Source: Cephalotus follicularis
Lineage: Eukaryota; Streptophyta; Magnoliopsida; Oxalidales; Cephalotaceae
DNA: 64,000 nt
Assembly: GCA_001972305.1 (NCBI GenBank)
Contig: BDDD01001649.1
Location: forward strand, 124,001 to 188,000
Direction: 5' to 3'
Below, piece after piece: positions 15,218-26,872 of the stretch (within the stretch, counting starts at the first letter, position 1; each line of letters opens with the position of its first letter). The translations under genes were made by a program, and so were the position numbers. The notes beneath the pieces are model-generated. The model made no database searches. It saw nothing but the letters and a program-made list of their open reading frames with translations, and had not been told where the DNA came from.

Positions 15218-17663
15218 ATGCCGTACTATTCGAGAGACCAGGATGCAGTGGATGACTTCGACGAGTTCGACCCGACACCGTACGGAGGTGGGTACGACAT
15301 AGCCTTGACGTACGGGAGGCCACTAGAGCCGTCGGAGGAGACCTGCTATCCGGTCTCATACACAGCGGATGACGACGATTGTGACTACGATCGCCCCAAC
15401 TATTCTTCCCACTCTCAGCCCTCTGCCTACGGGGATGACGCCCTTAATACTGAGTACAGCAGCTATGCTCCCTCCAAGCCCCGACCCGGATACGGTGGTC
15501 CTTCTGGTGGGCCTCCGCCCGGTTACGGGGTTCCTCCTGGTCTTGGAGGCGAAGGACCCGGATCGGGTTATGGCAGTAGGCCGGAACCGGAGGAAATTGG
15601 GTCTGGTGGGTATGGAAGGAAACCTGAACCAGAGGATTTTGGATCTGGGTATGGCAGGAGGCCCAAACCAGAATATGGGTCTGGTGGGTATGGACAAAGA
15701 CCTGAAACTGAGGAATATGGATCCGGGTATGGCAAGAAGCCCGAGCCAGAATATGGGTCAGGTGGGTATGGCCGAACACCTGAAACTGAAGATTATGGAT
15801 CCGCGTACGGCAGGAAACCTGAACCCGAATATGGATCAGGCGGGTATGGTGTTAGGCCCGGATCTGAATATGGTTCTGGCGGGTACGGGGGGAGTACCGA
15901 GCCGGAATACGGATCCGGTGGGTATGGAGGGAGGACTGAATCCCAATACGAATCTGGAGGGTATGGGCGGAAGCCGAGATATGGTGAAGAGCCGGAAGGA
16001 GGGAGGAGTGAGTATGGGAGGCCAGGTTATGTAGACGAGCCACCTCCGCCGCCGAGTTTTGCGGGGGGAGAGCAGTACGGGAGGCCCAGTTATGTGGACG
16101 AGCCACCTCCGCCGCCGAGTTTTGCGGGGGGAGAGCATTACGGGAGGCCCGGTTATGTGGACGAGCCACCTCCGCCGCCGAGTTTTGTGGGGGAAGAGCA
16201 GTATGGGAGGCCCAGTTATGGGAGATCTGAGGAGCATGAGGAAGAGTACAGGAAGCCTAAGTATGAGAGGCGCGATGATGAGGATGAGGATGGCTATGGG
16301 AGAAAGAAATATGTAAGTGCTGATATCTTGCTTATATATGGTGCTTTGTTTTGTTGTCCGTGTGCTTAGACCATTGGCTATGATATTTTCTATTTGTGTG
16401 TTCAATTATCTCATACCGTATCTGTATGTGAAGGAGTTTCTTTTTTTTTTTTTTTTGCACAATTCTTAGTGAGTGAAATGAATTATTAGAAGTTGTAGTT
16501 AGTTTATTATAGTAATTGGAGTATCCTCCTTTTATGTTGTTTTTTTTTCCAGTTAGTTAACCATATATGTAATACGCCTAGAAATTATTATTTGTTTGGT
16601 TTATTTTGGAACTCTAATTTTCCATGCATTGCATTGCTCTGGCATATCTTATTTTAGTTATTGTCTACTTGATTACTAAAGAGATGAGTCTAAGATAAGA
16701 TAATTGCACTGATTAAGGTTAGAATGTGTACATTGGAAATGGCCTCCTTTCCTTTGTTTGTAATGAATTTGTTGGCCCTCCAACACTTCTCTACAAATGT
16801 CTTACGTTAAGTTTGTTTGAAAATTTGTTATCATACAGAGTTGGAATTTTGCCATGCATCAATGATAGATATTGGGAAGGTGCTTCATGTATGTCTGTCC
16901 TACATTTGCGTGTGCCCTACATTTGCACCCTTCAAATTTCGTGACTGATTTTGTCTGTTCCATTTATTCGACAAAACTTGGTTCCATTTGTCATCGTTGA
17001 TTATAGAAGCAGTTCAGGTCCCATGACTTCTTTACCCTGGTTAATGTTCCTGAACAGTTCCCTGGCACTTTTCTTTTCTTTTATTCTCACCTAAGCTTCA
17101 TCAATTTTACTTTGGAATTTACTGGAAATAGTCATATCATTGCTTCTGATAGATGTATATTTAAAAACTGACCAGAACAATAAACTGAGAAATTAGTTGG
17201 AATTTACATCAGTGCATTGTTTATAAAGTTTAGCACACAATATTGTAGTTTCAATTGTTGGCTTTTTTGTTAAAATGGGGTATGTTTTATGTTTTATTTT
17301 TATTTTTTTCATATCATAGATGTGTTGAGATTTTTACTCTGATACCTTTGCCTAGACAACTATTGAAACTCCTAAACATCCCATTAAATCACAAGGGTGA
17401 AGTGACTTTTTATTTTCCCCGTTGGTGGGTGCAGAATGTTTTTTTATTTATTTTAAATTTATGATACCTTGCATTGTGAAACATGCGAAAGATGCTGTTA
17501 CTATTTTTTTTTTGGGTCATAGTAACTGATGTCTGATAATATATATATATATATATATATAAAATTGCAGGGAGATAACAACTCAGATGATGATGATGAT
17601 GAGGAGAAGAAGCATCACGGCCATAAGCACCACCACCACAGGAAGAGTTATGATTATGAGTGA
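15218..17663 (+). CDS. PLDRP1: Disordered Tyr/Gly/Pro-repeat protein, PLDRP1-like
   Basis: Two exons (15218-16312, 17571-17663) encode about 395 residues. The conserved start MPYYSRDQDAVDDFDEFDPT and the motif YGGGYDIALTYGRPLEPSEE match, from memory, Arabidopsis At5g39570, described as a phosphatidic-acid-binding, PLD-alpha1-regulated, intrinsically disordered phosphoprotein. The middle is repetitive: about a dozen units like PEPEYGSGGYGRR (residues about 115-255), then three near-identical 21-residue units YGRPGYVDEPPPPPSFAGGE. The C-terminus turns acidic (DDDDDEE), then His-rich (HHGHKHHHHRKS), and ends SYDYE. There is no folded domain, signal peptide or membrane helix. The 1.26 kb intron ends after a (TA)n tract. 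The biochemical role is inferred from the family, whose function is only partly known. Confidence 0.88.
16013..16201 (+). repeat. Three-copy 63-bp tandem repeat in the PLDRP1-like coding sequence
   Basis: Three in-frame units of 63 bases begin at 16013, 16076 and 16139, each starting TA(T/C)GGGAGGCC and containing CCACCTCCGCCGCCGAGTTT. A truncated fourth unit starts at 16202. The copies differ at only a few bases, so the expansion is recent compared with the older, more diverged YGSGGYG repeats upstream. Confidence 0.9.
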
Positions 17664-18957
17664 TCATAATGCATGTTGCATTGTATATGGGAACCACGCC
17701 ATTGTTAGCTACTAAATAAAGTGTTGTGGCATGTATTCCTTTAAATGGTACTAGTTGTGTTTTATGTTCCAAGTCATACCTGGTTATGTTTTCCTTTGAG
17801 TGGTACTTCTGCTGATTGTTTTAGACTATAAGACATATTTGGCTATTGCACACTTGAATGTGAGACACTGTTAGTCAGTGTTTACGCTCCAAATAAAATT
17901 CCAAAGATTTGGTTTGTGGTGTTATACATGCATGGTTTAATCTTGCATGATAATTGGCTTGCTATGGTGTTGGTAATTTAGGGTACCAAATCAAAACATG
18001 GGAAATGAAACTCTTGGAAATCAGCTTAAAGATGTTGAACTCGATGGGAAGAATGAAAGTGGGCTTAAAGGGTAGGAGTTTATTTCCTGTGTTACAAGAA
18101 ATTCTATGTTTTGTAGCTGTCCCTCTCATGAAATTGAAGGCCTAAATTGGGTCTGGATTGCCCTCTCCAGCATTTCAATGTATCCTTTCATCAACTAGTG
18201 AGACTCAAAGATTATGCAGCATATTCATACAACTCTCCCTGCAAGACTACAGGTGCAGTGCAGATGTAGAAAATCCATATTCGAAGATGAGCTAGTGATA
18301 GTATTGTTATTATGCTTCATTAGCGTTAGTCTTTTCACTCAAATGATTAGGAAAAACTAATGACCTTCCTAGGTAGATGCTATGCTAAATTACGTTATAT
18401 ACATCGTTGACGAGACTTTGAATGATGATGCCTTGTATTGTAATGTGGATGAGACTATTTTAATGGCCAGTGGCCCTAGATTCAGTTATGCCCTTCTCAC
18501 ACTGATAGTCTTAAGATGCTTATCGTTTTGAACAAGATAAGAAAACAACATTTAATTTATTTATTTAAGAGAAGGATTTTTAATTGGGAGATAGCATTGG
18601 GAAGAGCAATCACATTGTAAGAGAATGATTTTTAACAGTCAAATCTACACTTTTATTTAAATATAGTGATTAAATACTGAGATATTTAATTTATTAAAAA
18701 AATTCACGTGTATCGTTTTTAGGTCGTTAAATTTTAATGAATAATTTAGGTTAAAAATATTGTATATATACTGCGGAACTTACGAACCATAACACTAAAA
18801 TTGCAGCAGCTAATAATATCCCAATGCATAATCCGCGATTTGACTTCAAGTCTCCACAATCGACTCCTCTCTCTACATACGTTACACACACATATACGTA
18901 TAATACATATAAAGAGAGAGAAGACCAGCAACAATTACATCAATCACTCGATAAACA
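17664..18957. other. Intergenic region before the pectinesterase gene
   Basis: No gene was found. The left part holds the 3' UTR of the PLDRP1-like gene, with AATAAA-type signals near 17713 and 17891. The right part is the pectinesterase promoter and leader. TATATATAC near 18762-18770 is a possible TATA element, and the leader has ACAC and GAGAGA runs. Confidence 0.5.
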
Positions 18958-21900
18958 ATGTCAGCATCCGTGGTGACAGTGGCACAGGACGGAACCGGAG
19001 ACTACAGGATGGTGCAGGAGGCAATAGATTTTGCAGTGCCTCTCTGCAACACGCGTCGCATAGTCATACGAGTGACACCGGGGATATACAAGCAACCAGT
19101 GTACGTGCCAAAGACCAAGAACCTCATCACTCTCGCTGGTCTGCGCCCAGAGGACACTGTGCTCACCTGGAACAACACCGCCACCAAGATAGAACACCAC
19201 CAGGTTCGTTAGGTTTATTGCTTTCATGGTGATTGGGGATACCCATCTGGGTGTTTCATACGTATGCAGTTTTTTTTTTGGCTTAATTAAATTTTTAATG
19301 GTGAGTGCAGACTTCAAGGGTGATTGGGACGGGGACTTTTGGGTGTGGAAGTGTGATAGTGGAAGGAGAGGATTTTATTGCAGAGAATATCACTTTTGAG
19401 AACTCTTCACCTGAGGTAATGTAATGTATTCTTGTTCTTTTGTTTCTATGTGATTTCTATTTATTGTTTTTTGAATTTTCACTGATTTATATTTTGAGTT
19501 TTGTGGTTTGAGGTTCTGGGTATGCTCTAAAGTAGAGATTGAATTTGATGAATGAATAAGTTTTAGCTTTTTTGTGCATTGGAGTGTGCTGAAAATTTAC
19601 AGTTCTTGGTAGCATATCCTACCATCACTTTGCAATTTCATCCATCATGTATTTAGAGGCCAGATGAAGAGACAGTTTGTATATCCTAATAATAAACAGT
19701 TCGGATTCTTACGTCGCAAAGAATGTAAACTTTGAAATTCAGGTATCACTTTTGCAATCTTTCTAAAGTGATGTTTTTTATTTGTGTTATGATAATGAGT
19801 TTTGGTTATATCTACATTGCATGTTATGATGTTCTGGGAGTATTTGCTTTGTGAGTGTTAGACACTGATCGCGTTTTAGCCATTGGGAACTTTTAATTTG
19901 CAGTTGGAGTTTCCAAGGGCTGTAAAAAGTTGTGTCTTTTGAAATTGTTTTATTAACAGTTTCTGTTTCTCTATCTCTCCTCATTGTAGGGTTCTGGCCA
20001 AGCTGTGGCAATCAGAGTAACAGCTGACCGATGCGCCTTCTATAATTGTAGGTTTCTTGGCTGGCAGGTATTTGAACTTCCACATTAAGCTACTTGGCAG
20101 CTCAGCATTCACAAATTATTCGGATAGTCAACAACTTTATTGAGTTATCGTTGTTGACTCAATTAATTTTGCTGAATGACGCATAATATAAATATTGTGA
20201 AAACAAAAATGTCTTCAAAACTCTAGCATTTAATGTGATTGATTGAAATTTTGCAAAGTCAATTTCGATGTAGGATCTTTCTAAAACAGTAAGCAAAAGT
20301 GCTAAAATTTAGATTTCCTGTTTGGTGCAACATTGTCTTCCAGGTCTGCAAGTATCTCATAATTAACCAAATAATTAAAGAATATTTATATGTTTGGGTG
20401 AAGACAATAAGGGGGACGAAACTTTTTGTGTGTGTGCGTGTAAGAGCTGAGTTTCTCAACTGATGAACATAAGATGTGCTTGTCTAAATACTTTGATTAA
20501 CAGCAATGTCCAATATTTATTTTTTATTTTATTTTGAGGACCATCTAGTAGACTAATTTGTGCTTAAGCTGTATAATTTTTTGCTTACCTAACTTGTATG
20601 TAGGATACTCTGTATCTTCACTATGGAAAGCAATATCTGAAAGATTGCTACATTGAAGGAAGTGTGGACTTCATTTTTGGGAATAGTACTGCCCTATTGG
20701 AGCATTGTCATATTCACTGCAAGTCAGGGGGTTTCATAACTGCACAAAGCAGAAAATCTTCTCAAGAAACAACTGGTTACGTGTTTTTGAGGTGTGGTTT
20801 TACTGACTCTTCCTCTTCTTTTCTTTTCTATGTATATTTTATTCCCTTTCTTAATTTCACGTCAAGTTCTTGAACAATAACACAAGCTGGAAACATATTG
20901 GCCCATAGCCTATATTCCCAGTAATGTAATTTCGGCCTTACTCCATAGTATCTAGAGTTGTGATATTTATCTACTGTCTCATGTGATTTATTTTTAATTA
21001 GGGCTATGCTATCTCCATGAGATTAATGATCTTGAGTGATATATGTACAAACCAACATGAATACTGTTGCAGAAGTGTAGTATCTTTAGTGATGGATTTA
21101 AGAAGTTGTCTAGACCATATGTTTTGATCACATAACACAAGTTAATGGATAGACCCTCCTGTTCTATGGGTCGAGTTAAATTTCCAAAGAGGTTGGTTTG
21201 CATGATATTTACATCGAACAAAAGAGTTTTACTGTTAAGCATCATTATTCAATGGTATGATAGGGTTGCAAAACATAGACCTTAGACATAGAACTGAAAA
21301 GCAATCAGTTCCACATAATTAATGAGAGCTTTCTGAGTTGATTTTCCATTATACAGATATGAGAACTATTTCATTCTAGTATATGTCTTGCTTGGTTACT
21401 AAGCACCGCAGCATTCGGATATAGAATTTGTTTTGTTGAATAAGTTGATTGTTGCCCTGACTTATGATTTTACCTCAATTTAGTTTCTATTCCAGGTTGC
21501 CTGACTTCTATGTACAAGTTAGTGATGCCCGTAAATCATATGTCTGATACGAGATATTATTGAAAAAATATAATAGCTTTTTTACTTCCAGTTGAAAATT
21601 AGCAAACAATATACACTTGCGATTGAACTCCCACCTTCATCACTTTCCTTTGGCAATAGAGATTACTAATTTCTGTATCTCCCTATGTTCAGGTTTTATT
21701 CGTTTCTCTTCTATTTTTGTTGAAAGTAATAATGTCTGATTAATTTTATTAACCAATAAAAAAGAGGAGCCTGCCTAAAGATATATTTTTTAAGGTGGTG
21801 TTTTATCTAATTGCGTATATGTATGTAGATGTGTGATAACAGGCAACGGAGGAACTTCATATGCGTATCTTGGCCGTCCATGGGGACCCTTTGGAAGGGT

Positions 21901-22597
21901 GGTCTTTGCATACACATATATGGATGCATGCATCAAACTCGTAGGCTGGAATAACTGGGATAAAGTTGAGAATGAGAGAACTGCTTGCTTTTACGAGTAC
22001 AGGTACCTTGTTTTTACTTCTGCACAGTCACTGGAATTCACAGAGCCTTTTTAGTTAGAAAAGTTTGTGGAACTGACCTAGGTTTAGAGCGAGTATGATA
22101 CTCATGTAGTAATGTCTACCTGAACTACTAAGTAGATAGGGAGATTGATTTCTTTTGAGATAGAATTAATTAAGGAAAAGAAATTAGATGGAATGAGTTG
22201 ATGTTGGATTTGGTTTATTATTTCTTTTCATTGTAATGTTTGCCCATTAGAATGAAGGGCCATTCTTACAAAAAGCTATTTGCTTTTAAAATGATCTGTG
22301 AACTGTTTGTTAAATTATTGCAAGTAAATGCCTCAAAGATATGCTTGAAAAACTAAGAACTAGTTTATGAGTTATCCTTTTCCTCTTATGGTTCATACTA
22401 GTTGATGGGTGATCTTTTTAAACCCACGCCGCAGGTGTTTTGGGCCAGGGAGTTGCGTATCAAAACGGGTGACATGGGCTAGAGAATTGGTGGATGAAGA
22501 AGCAGAGCAGTTCCTCATGCATGGTTTCATCGATCCGGATCCAGCAAGGCCTTGGCTTGCCCAGAGAATGGCCTTGAGGATACCACATTCTGCTTAG
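18958..22597 (+). CDS. PME31: Pectinesterase 31-type pectin methylesterase
   Basis: Predicted to remove methyl groups from homogalacturonan. Six exons (18958-19203, 19311-19415, 19990-20067, 20604-20791, 21829-22002, 22435-22597) give 317 residues, the same length as I recall for Arabidopsis PME31 (At3g29090). Catalytic residues are present: Gln121 in GSGQAVAIR, Asp144 in GWQDTLYL, Asp165 in SVDFIFGNS, and Arg222 and Trp224 in YLGRPWG. The beta-helix domain fills almost the whole protein. As in PME31, there is no N-terminal inhibitor (PRO) domain and no evident signal peptide, so export to the wall is not explained by sequence. PME31 is linked to salt tolerance in Arabidopsis (established knowledge); a similar role here is inferred. 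Confidence 0.95.
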
Positions 22598-22960
22598 ATA
22601 CTATAATCAGAGGGAACAATATAGAAGATTTCCAGTAGAGAACTGAGGTTGTTGAAGCCTTGTCAATGCAATAGCTGCCCCAACTTTTGGTTTCTTGGAA
22701 TAAAAGAGGGAGAGACTACTGAGTGCCTATATATGTGTAACTTTATTTGTAGATGAGCTGAATCTTATATGAGAAAGAAGTTGTAACTTTATTTGCAGAT
22801 GCCTGCTTAAACAAAAAAAAAAGTATAATATAGGAAAGTTGTGAGCGAGAAGGTATTCGGTGTAACATGGATTTTTATTTTAAATTTTAATTGATGCGAT
22901 ATTTTTATATAACATGAATTTATTTGATATTCAAATGGCATTGATATATGACATCTAGAA
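22598..22960. other. PME31 3' region
   Basis: No gene was found. An AATAAA signal near 22698 fits PME31 polyadenylation. Beyond it the sequence is AT-rich. Confidence 0.5.
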
Positions 22961-23680
22961 GTGGCTAACAGCTTGGTAGCCTAGTGACACTTCTTCCTTT
23001 TGATGGAGAAAGTATTCGGTCTCCTTGATGTGATAGGTTTTATAGGTTATCATGCAGTAACACAAAGAAGTAATACTTTATTATATTAAAGATATTTTTT
23101 TAATGAGATGGGTAACTGCTAATCTTGGTATAAAGAGTCTTAACGTTACTTTTATTAATGGTGTTGGTAAAAACTCAATCCTTTAATCTAGAAAAGCTCT
23201 GAGAATAAGTAAGACACCTGCTGGTTTTCTTTTCAGGCAAGTGGAATTTGGTTTCACTTGGTATATATGCTCCATATGAGCAAACCATTTGCTGTAGATT
23301 CTAATTAGGCTGTAGACATGAAGGTATTGGACTGAGGCTTGGATATTCATGATTACCATACTACTTTTTGTGATATGATTAGATGATATACTTTCGATTT
23401 ACCTGCTAAAAGTAGAGATAATCTGCATTGAAGATGTTATTAAAGTGCAGAAACAGATGCATGCTGTTAAAATGTTGCATTTATCTTCTGGAGTGAATTT
23501 CCAGGAGCTATTTGAGTTATAATTGATTACATCTGTGATTCATGTTGCAGTTTGATTGAGTCTCATGTGATGTAAAAGCTTGAGAACATGCTTATAGGCT
23601 CCAACAGATACATATAATTTTATTAGTTAGGCAGAGAAACGAAGTCTTCAAGCCTAGGTTAGAATGGGTAGGTTTGCCAC
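22961..23680 (+). repeat. Dispersed direct repeat, copy A
   Basis: About 720 bases clearly related to 31506-32277. Both copies begin GTGGC(T/C)AA-GCTTGGTAGCC and both end AAGCCTAGGTTAGAATG followed by TTTGCCAC. Shared internal stretches include AAAGCTCTGAGAAT and TTGATTGAGTCTCATGTGAT. No open frame, terminal repeat or family name was recognised. Its 3' end is about 40 bases from the Copia insertion site. Confidence 0.85.
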
Positions 23681-23855
23681 GGTGCAAACAAGTGAACAAT
23701 GAGCTTATGCATCATATACAAGTTGTTGAGTCACAATCATGGGGAGATTGTTGAGTCTCAATCATATGTTTTAATGATTACAAATTTGCATTTAACAAGT
23801 TTACTTGATATGCAAGATATTACAAAGTTTCACAAAAGGCAAAAATCATCTGCAG

Positions 23856-24290
23856 GGCAAAGACATTGACCTTCTAGCAAAGACATCGACGTTCGTACAA
23901 AAGATAGCGATCCCTTTCAAAAAAGACATCGACGTCTTTAGTGCCCAAAGTTACAGGTCAAATATTGGTGAAGACATCGATCCATACAAGCAAAGACATC
24001 GACGTCCGTACCAAAGACATCGACCATTTCCTAAGACATCGACGTCTTTCAAGACCAATATGCCAAAGTCAGAAAAGATATCGATCCAGGAAGAAGAAGT
24101 CGATGTGATGCTCAAAGATTCAAATGCCTGGAGATTTTCCAGAAATGACATCGACGCCTTCAAAAAGACATCGACGCATTTTTAAATGAATTGACCCGGG
24201 AAACACGGAACGGCTAGTTGGTGCACTTATAACGACTACTAAAAGTCAAAGACATCGACGCCTTTACAAAGACATCGACGTCTTTCTGGC
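23856..24290 (+). repeat. GACATCGACGTC tandem-like array in U3 of the 5' LTR
   Basis: About 12 imperfect units around AAAGACATCGACGTCTTT at irregular spacing. The same array recurs in the 3' LTR at about 27006-27390. Each full unit holds the palindrome GACGTC with an ACGT core, the kind of site bound by plant bZIP factors. An enhancer role is inferred. Spacing is too irregular and units too degenerate for a CRISPR. Confidence 0.85.
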
Positions 24291-24375
24291 AGTAGAGAAT
24301 AAAACAAGGCTGCATCAACATATTTTTATATCCAAAATGTCCAAGACTTTTACAACGGCTATAATCTGAATAAAG

Positions 24376-24385
24376 CTATATATAG
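24376..24385 (+). promoter_or_regulatory. LTR promoter TATA box
   Basis: CTATATATAG, repeated at the equivalent site in the 3' LTR (about 27482-27491). It lies about 220 bases before the LTR end, which fits a U3/R boundary shortly after it. Confidence 0.65.
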
Positions 24386-24604
24386 AGGTCAAGATACAAG
24401 TTTTTTAGAACAGTGGAGAGAAGAACTTTGATCATCTAACATCCAAGCTAAACTTGCACATCTACATTCCACTATAAATTCGTTTGCACACTCTCTATCC
24501 CTTATCTCTTTAATTTATTTGTTCTTGTGTGCTTGTTTATGTTCATTGCTTAATTTGTAATTTTCGCATACATTATTTAAGGTTGCCATATAGGTCATTT
24601 CAGT

Positions 24605-24616
24605 TGGTATCAGAGC
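24605..24616 (+). other. Primer binding site, initiator-Met tRNA
   Basis: TGGTATCAGAGC lies two bases after the 5' LTR. It is the standard plant Copia site complementary to the 3' end of tRNA-iMet. Confidence 0.95.
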
Positions 24617-24657
24617 GGTTATCTCATTATTCTTAATTGTTAAAGATATAAAGATCC

Positions 24658-26313
24658 ATGGCAAACCATATGAACATAGGATTAGAAGGTTCCTCCATTA
24701 CTAGACATCCGTTCTTTGACGGAATTAACTATAGTTTTTGGAAGACTAGAATGACCATTTTTCTACAATCCCTTGACTATCAATTGTGGCATATAATTGT
24801 TAATGGTCCTAGAATGCCCACAAGAACAATAGAAGGAGTAGTCTCTCCTAAACCCGAAAATGAATATAATGATAATGATTTTAGGATGCTACAATTAAAT
24901 TCTAAAGCCAAACATGTTTTATTTTGTGTCGTTGGCCCGAATGAATTTAATCGGATATCTTCTTGTGATTCGACAAAACAAATGTGGGACTTGTTAGAAG
25001 TCACATATGAATGTACGAATCAAGTAAAAGAATCTAAAATCAGCATGCTTGTACATGAGTATGAATTGTTCATAATGCATGATCATGAGAGTATTAGTGA
25101 TATGTTTACTACCATTATTAATTCTCTTAAGAATCTTGGCAAATCCTATCCTAACCAAGAACTTGTAAGGAAAATTTTAAGGTGCTTACCAAAGAGTTTG
25201 ACGCCTAAGGTGACGGCCATTGAGGAGGCTAAAGATCTCTCCACTCTACCTCTCGAACAACTTCTAGGTTCCTTGATGACACATGAGACAACAATGAAGA
25301 ATCATGAGAATGTGAAAGTCAAGAAGAAGAAGTCAATTGCTCTAAAAGCTTCAAAAGAAGATAGTGAAAGTGATGAAGATGGAGATGTGGCACTTATCAC
25401 TTCCCAATTTAAAAGGTTTCTCAAAAATCAAAAAGGGAAAAAGGCTTTCAAAAAGAATTTCCCTCAAGATGAAGAGTCAAGCAAAAGAGAAGAACCAACG
25501 TGCTACGAATGCAATAAGCCCGGCCACTTCAAAAATGAGTGTCCAAACCTTAAAAAGAAAGAGCAATTCAAGAAAAAGAATGAATACTTCAAGAAGAAGA
25601 AAGCAATGGTAGGCACATGGTCGGATAGCGATCTCTCAAGCTCCGAAGAGGAAAGCGATGTAGAAGTTGCACACGTTGCTTACATGGCAATTGAGGATGA
25701 AGAAGAAAATGAGGTAAATTTTACTTTTGATGAATTGCAAAATGCTTATGAAAATTTATATGTTGAATATGAAAATGTTTGCTTGAAAAATAAGACCCTA
25801 AAGAAAAATGTTATTTCTATGACTAACGAATTAGAAATTATAAAGAATGAAAATAGCAAATATGTGAACGAAATTGAATCTCTAAAGGATAAGAATAGCT
25901 TCTATATGAATGAGATTGATGTTTTAAGTGTTTCTTCAAAATTGTCAAATGACTTTATGGAAGAAAATGAAAAACTAAAAATTGAGATTGATGCTTTGAA
26001 GAAATCCTTCTCTACTTTTTCAAATAGTAGTACTAAATTGGATAATCTTTTAGGATTACAAAGGTGTGTGTTTGACAAAACCGGTCTTGGCTACGAAGAA
26101 ACGAAGAATGTCAAACACTTTAACAATTTCTTTGTTAAGAAATTTGTGCCTCAATTTTGTTGTAATTATTGTGGTAAATTAGGACATGTTTCTACTTCTT
26201 GCATTTATAGAAATAATTTTTGCTATGGTAAAATTAGAAAGATTTGGGTTCCAAAAGGAACTCTTGTGACTAACTTGAAAGGACCCAAGTTCAAATGGGT
26301 ACCAAAAACTTAA
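24658..26313 (+). CDS. gag: Copia Gag polyprotein, intact
   Basis: 551 residues without interruption. The N-terminal part (about 15-230) matches the UBN2-type Copia gag domain, with motifs such as FFDGINYSFWKTRM, KQMWDLLEVTYE and VRKILRCLP. It is followed by a Lys/Glu-rich linker and a CCHC zinc knuckle CYECNKPGHFKNEC at 282-295. A coiled coil covers about 350-470, and a second knuckle CNYCGKLGHVSTSC lies at 502-515. It ends KFKWVPKT, the point after which autonomous relatives continue into protease and integrase. The intact frame suggests the element is young or still under selection for Gag. Packaging would need enzymes from another element. Confidence 0.95.
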   Translation: MANHMNIGLEGSSITRHPFFDGINYSFWKTRMTIFLQSLDYQLWHIIVNGPRMPTRTIEGVVSPKPENEYNDNDFRMLQLNSKAKHVLFCVVGPNEFNRISSCDSTKQMWDLLEVTYECTNQVKESKISMLVHEYELFIMHDHESISDMFTTIINSLKNLGKSYPNQELVRKILRCLPKSLTPKVTAIEEAKDLSTLPLEQLLGSLMTHETTMKNHENVKVKKKKSIALKASKEDSESDEDGDVALITSQFKRFLKNQKGKKAFKKNFPQDEESSKREEPTCYECNKPGHFKNECPNLKKKEQFKKKNEYFKKKKAMVGTWSDSDLSSSEEESDVEVAHVAYMAIEDEEENEVNFTFDELQNAYENLYVEYENVCLKNKTLKKNVISMTNELEIIKNENSKYVNEIESLKDKNSFYMNEIDVLSVSSKLSNDFMEENEKLKIEIDALKKSFSTFSNSSTKLDNLLGLQRCVFDKTGLGYEETKNVKHFNNFFVKKFVPQFCCNYCGKLGHVSTSCIYRNNFCYGKIRKIWVPKGTLVTNLKGPKFKWVPKT

Positions 26314-26872
26314 ACTTTGTTTTGTAGGTGTACTTGAAGTCAAGCTCAATATGTTCAAGTACATAACTTGGTGAGAAAGCTCTAGTTGAGGGGAGGTATT
26401 GATATTATGTTGATAATAATAATGTTTAATTTAAATATTTTATTTAGTATCATTTTATCCTACAATTGGTATCTCTAATTTTTCTTAAATGGTTTTTACT
26501 TCAATTTGCATTCTTTGATTTTCAATTGGTATCTTTTAATATGTATCCCTTTAAAATTGGTTAAACTGGTATCAATTTTGTTACAATACTCTTTTTGATG
26601 CTAACAAAAAGGGGGAGAATGCTTATGAAAAAATTTATAGTCTATGTTAAGGGGGAGTTTACGATAAAAGGGAAGCTAGATTATATTTACTTGCATAAAT
26701 CGTTATTTTGAAAAATCGTTATTTTGAAAAATGAATAATATATATCACAGTAAGGGGGAGTATATCTAATATTTTTTAATCTTTGGAAACTAAAATAAAA
26801 TCTTTTTGCTTTGAAATGTCATATTTTTCCATAATGAAGCAAATTTTTTGTAATCATCAAAAAGGGGGAGAT
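26314..26872 (+). other. Gag-to-3' LTR spacer with four polypurine tracts
   Basis: Non-coding, AT-rich. AAGGGGGAG occurs near 26609, 26651, 26753 and 26863. The last (26859-26871) abuts the 3' LTR and is the working polypurine tract. The others are the duplicates typical of SIRE-type elements. Confidence 0.85.

Larger units (their letters stand above)
23724..24602 (+). repeat. 5' LTR of the Copia element
   Basis: 879 bases. It is colinear with the 3' LTR except that about 278 bases (the 27574-27871 part of the 3' LTR) are missing here, and about 17 bases near the end (GCATACATTATTTAAGG) are present only here. U3 carries the GACATCGACGTC array. A TATA box lies at 24376-24385. Confidence 0.92.

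Noticed and set aside
15836-16405. 189-residue minus-strand open frame over the PLDRP1-like gene
   Set aside because: It is a shadow of the repetitive coding exon on the plus strand. The plus frame has a known N-terminus, good splice sites and a matching second exon.
23805-24185. 126-residue open frame rich in KDID and KTST repeats in the 5' LTR, echoed by 139 residues in the 3' LTR
   Set aside because: The short repeat keeps one frame free of stops by chance. Recurrence in both LTRs follows from LTR identity, not from selection on a protein.
23856-24290. CRISPR-like look of regularly recurring GACATCGACGTC
   Set aside because: Spacing is irregular, units are degenerate, the setting is a plant retrotransposon LTR, and there are no cas genes.
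24604-24620. Possible tRNA fragment at TTGGTATCAGAGCGG
   Set aside because: It is the retrotransposon primer binding site, complementary to the 3' end of tRNA-iMet. There is no cloverleaf around it.
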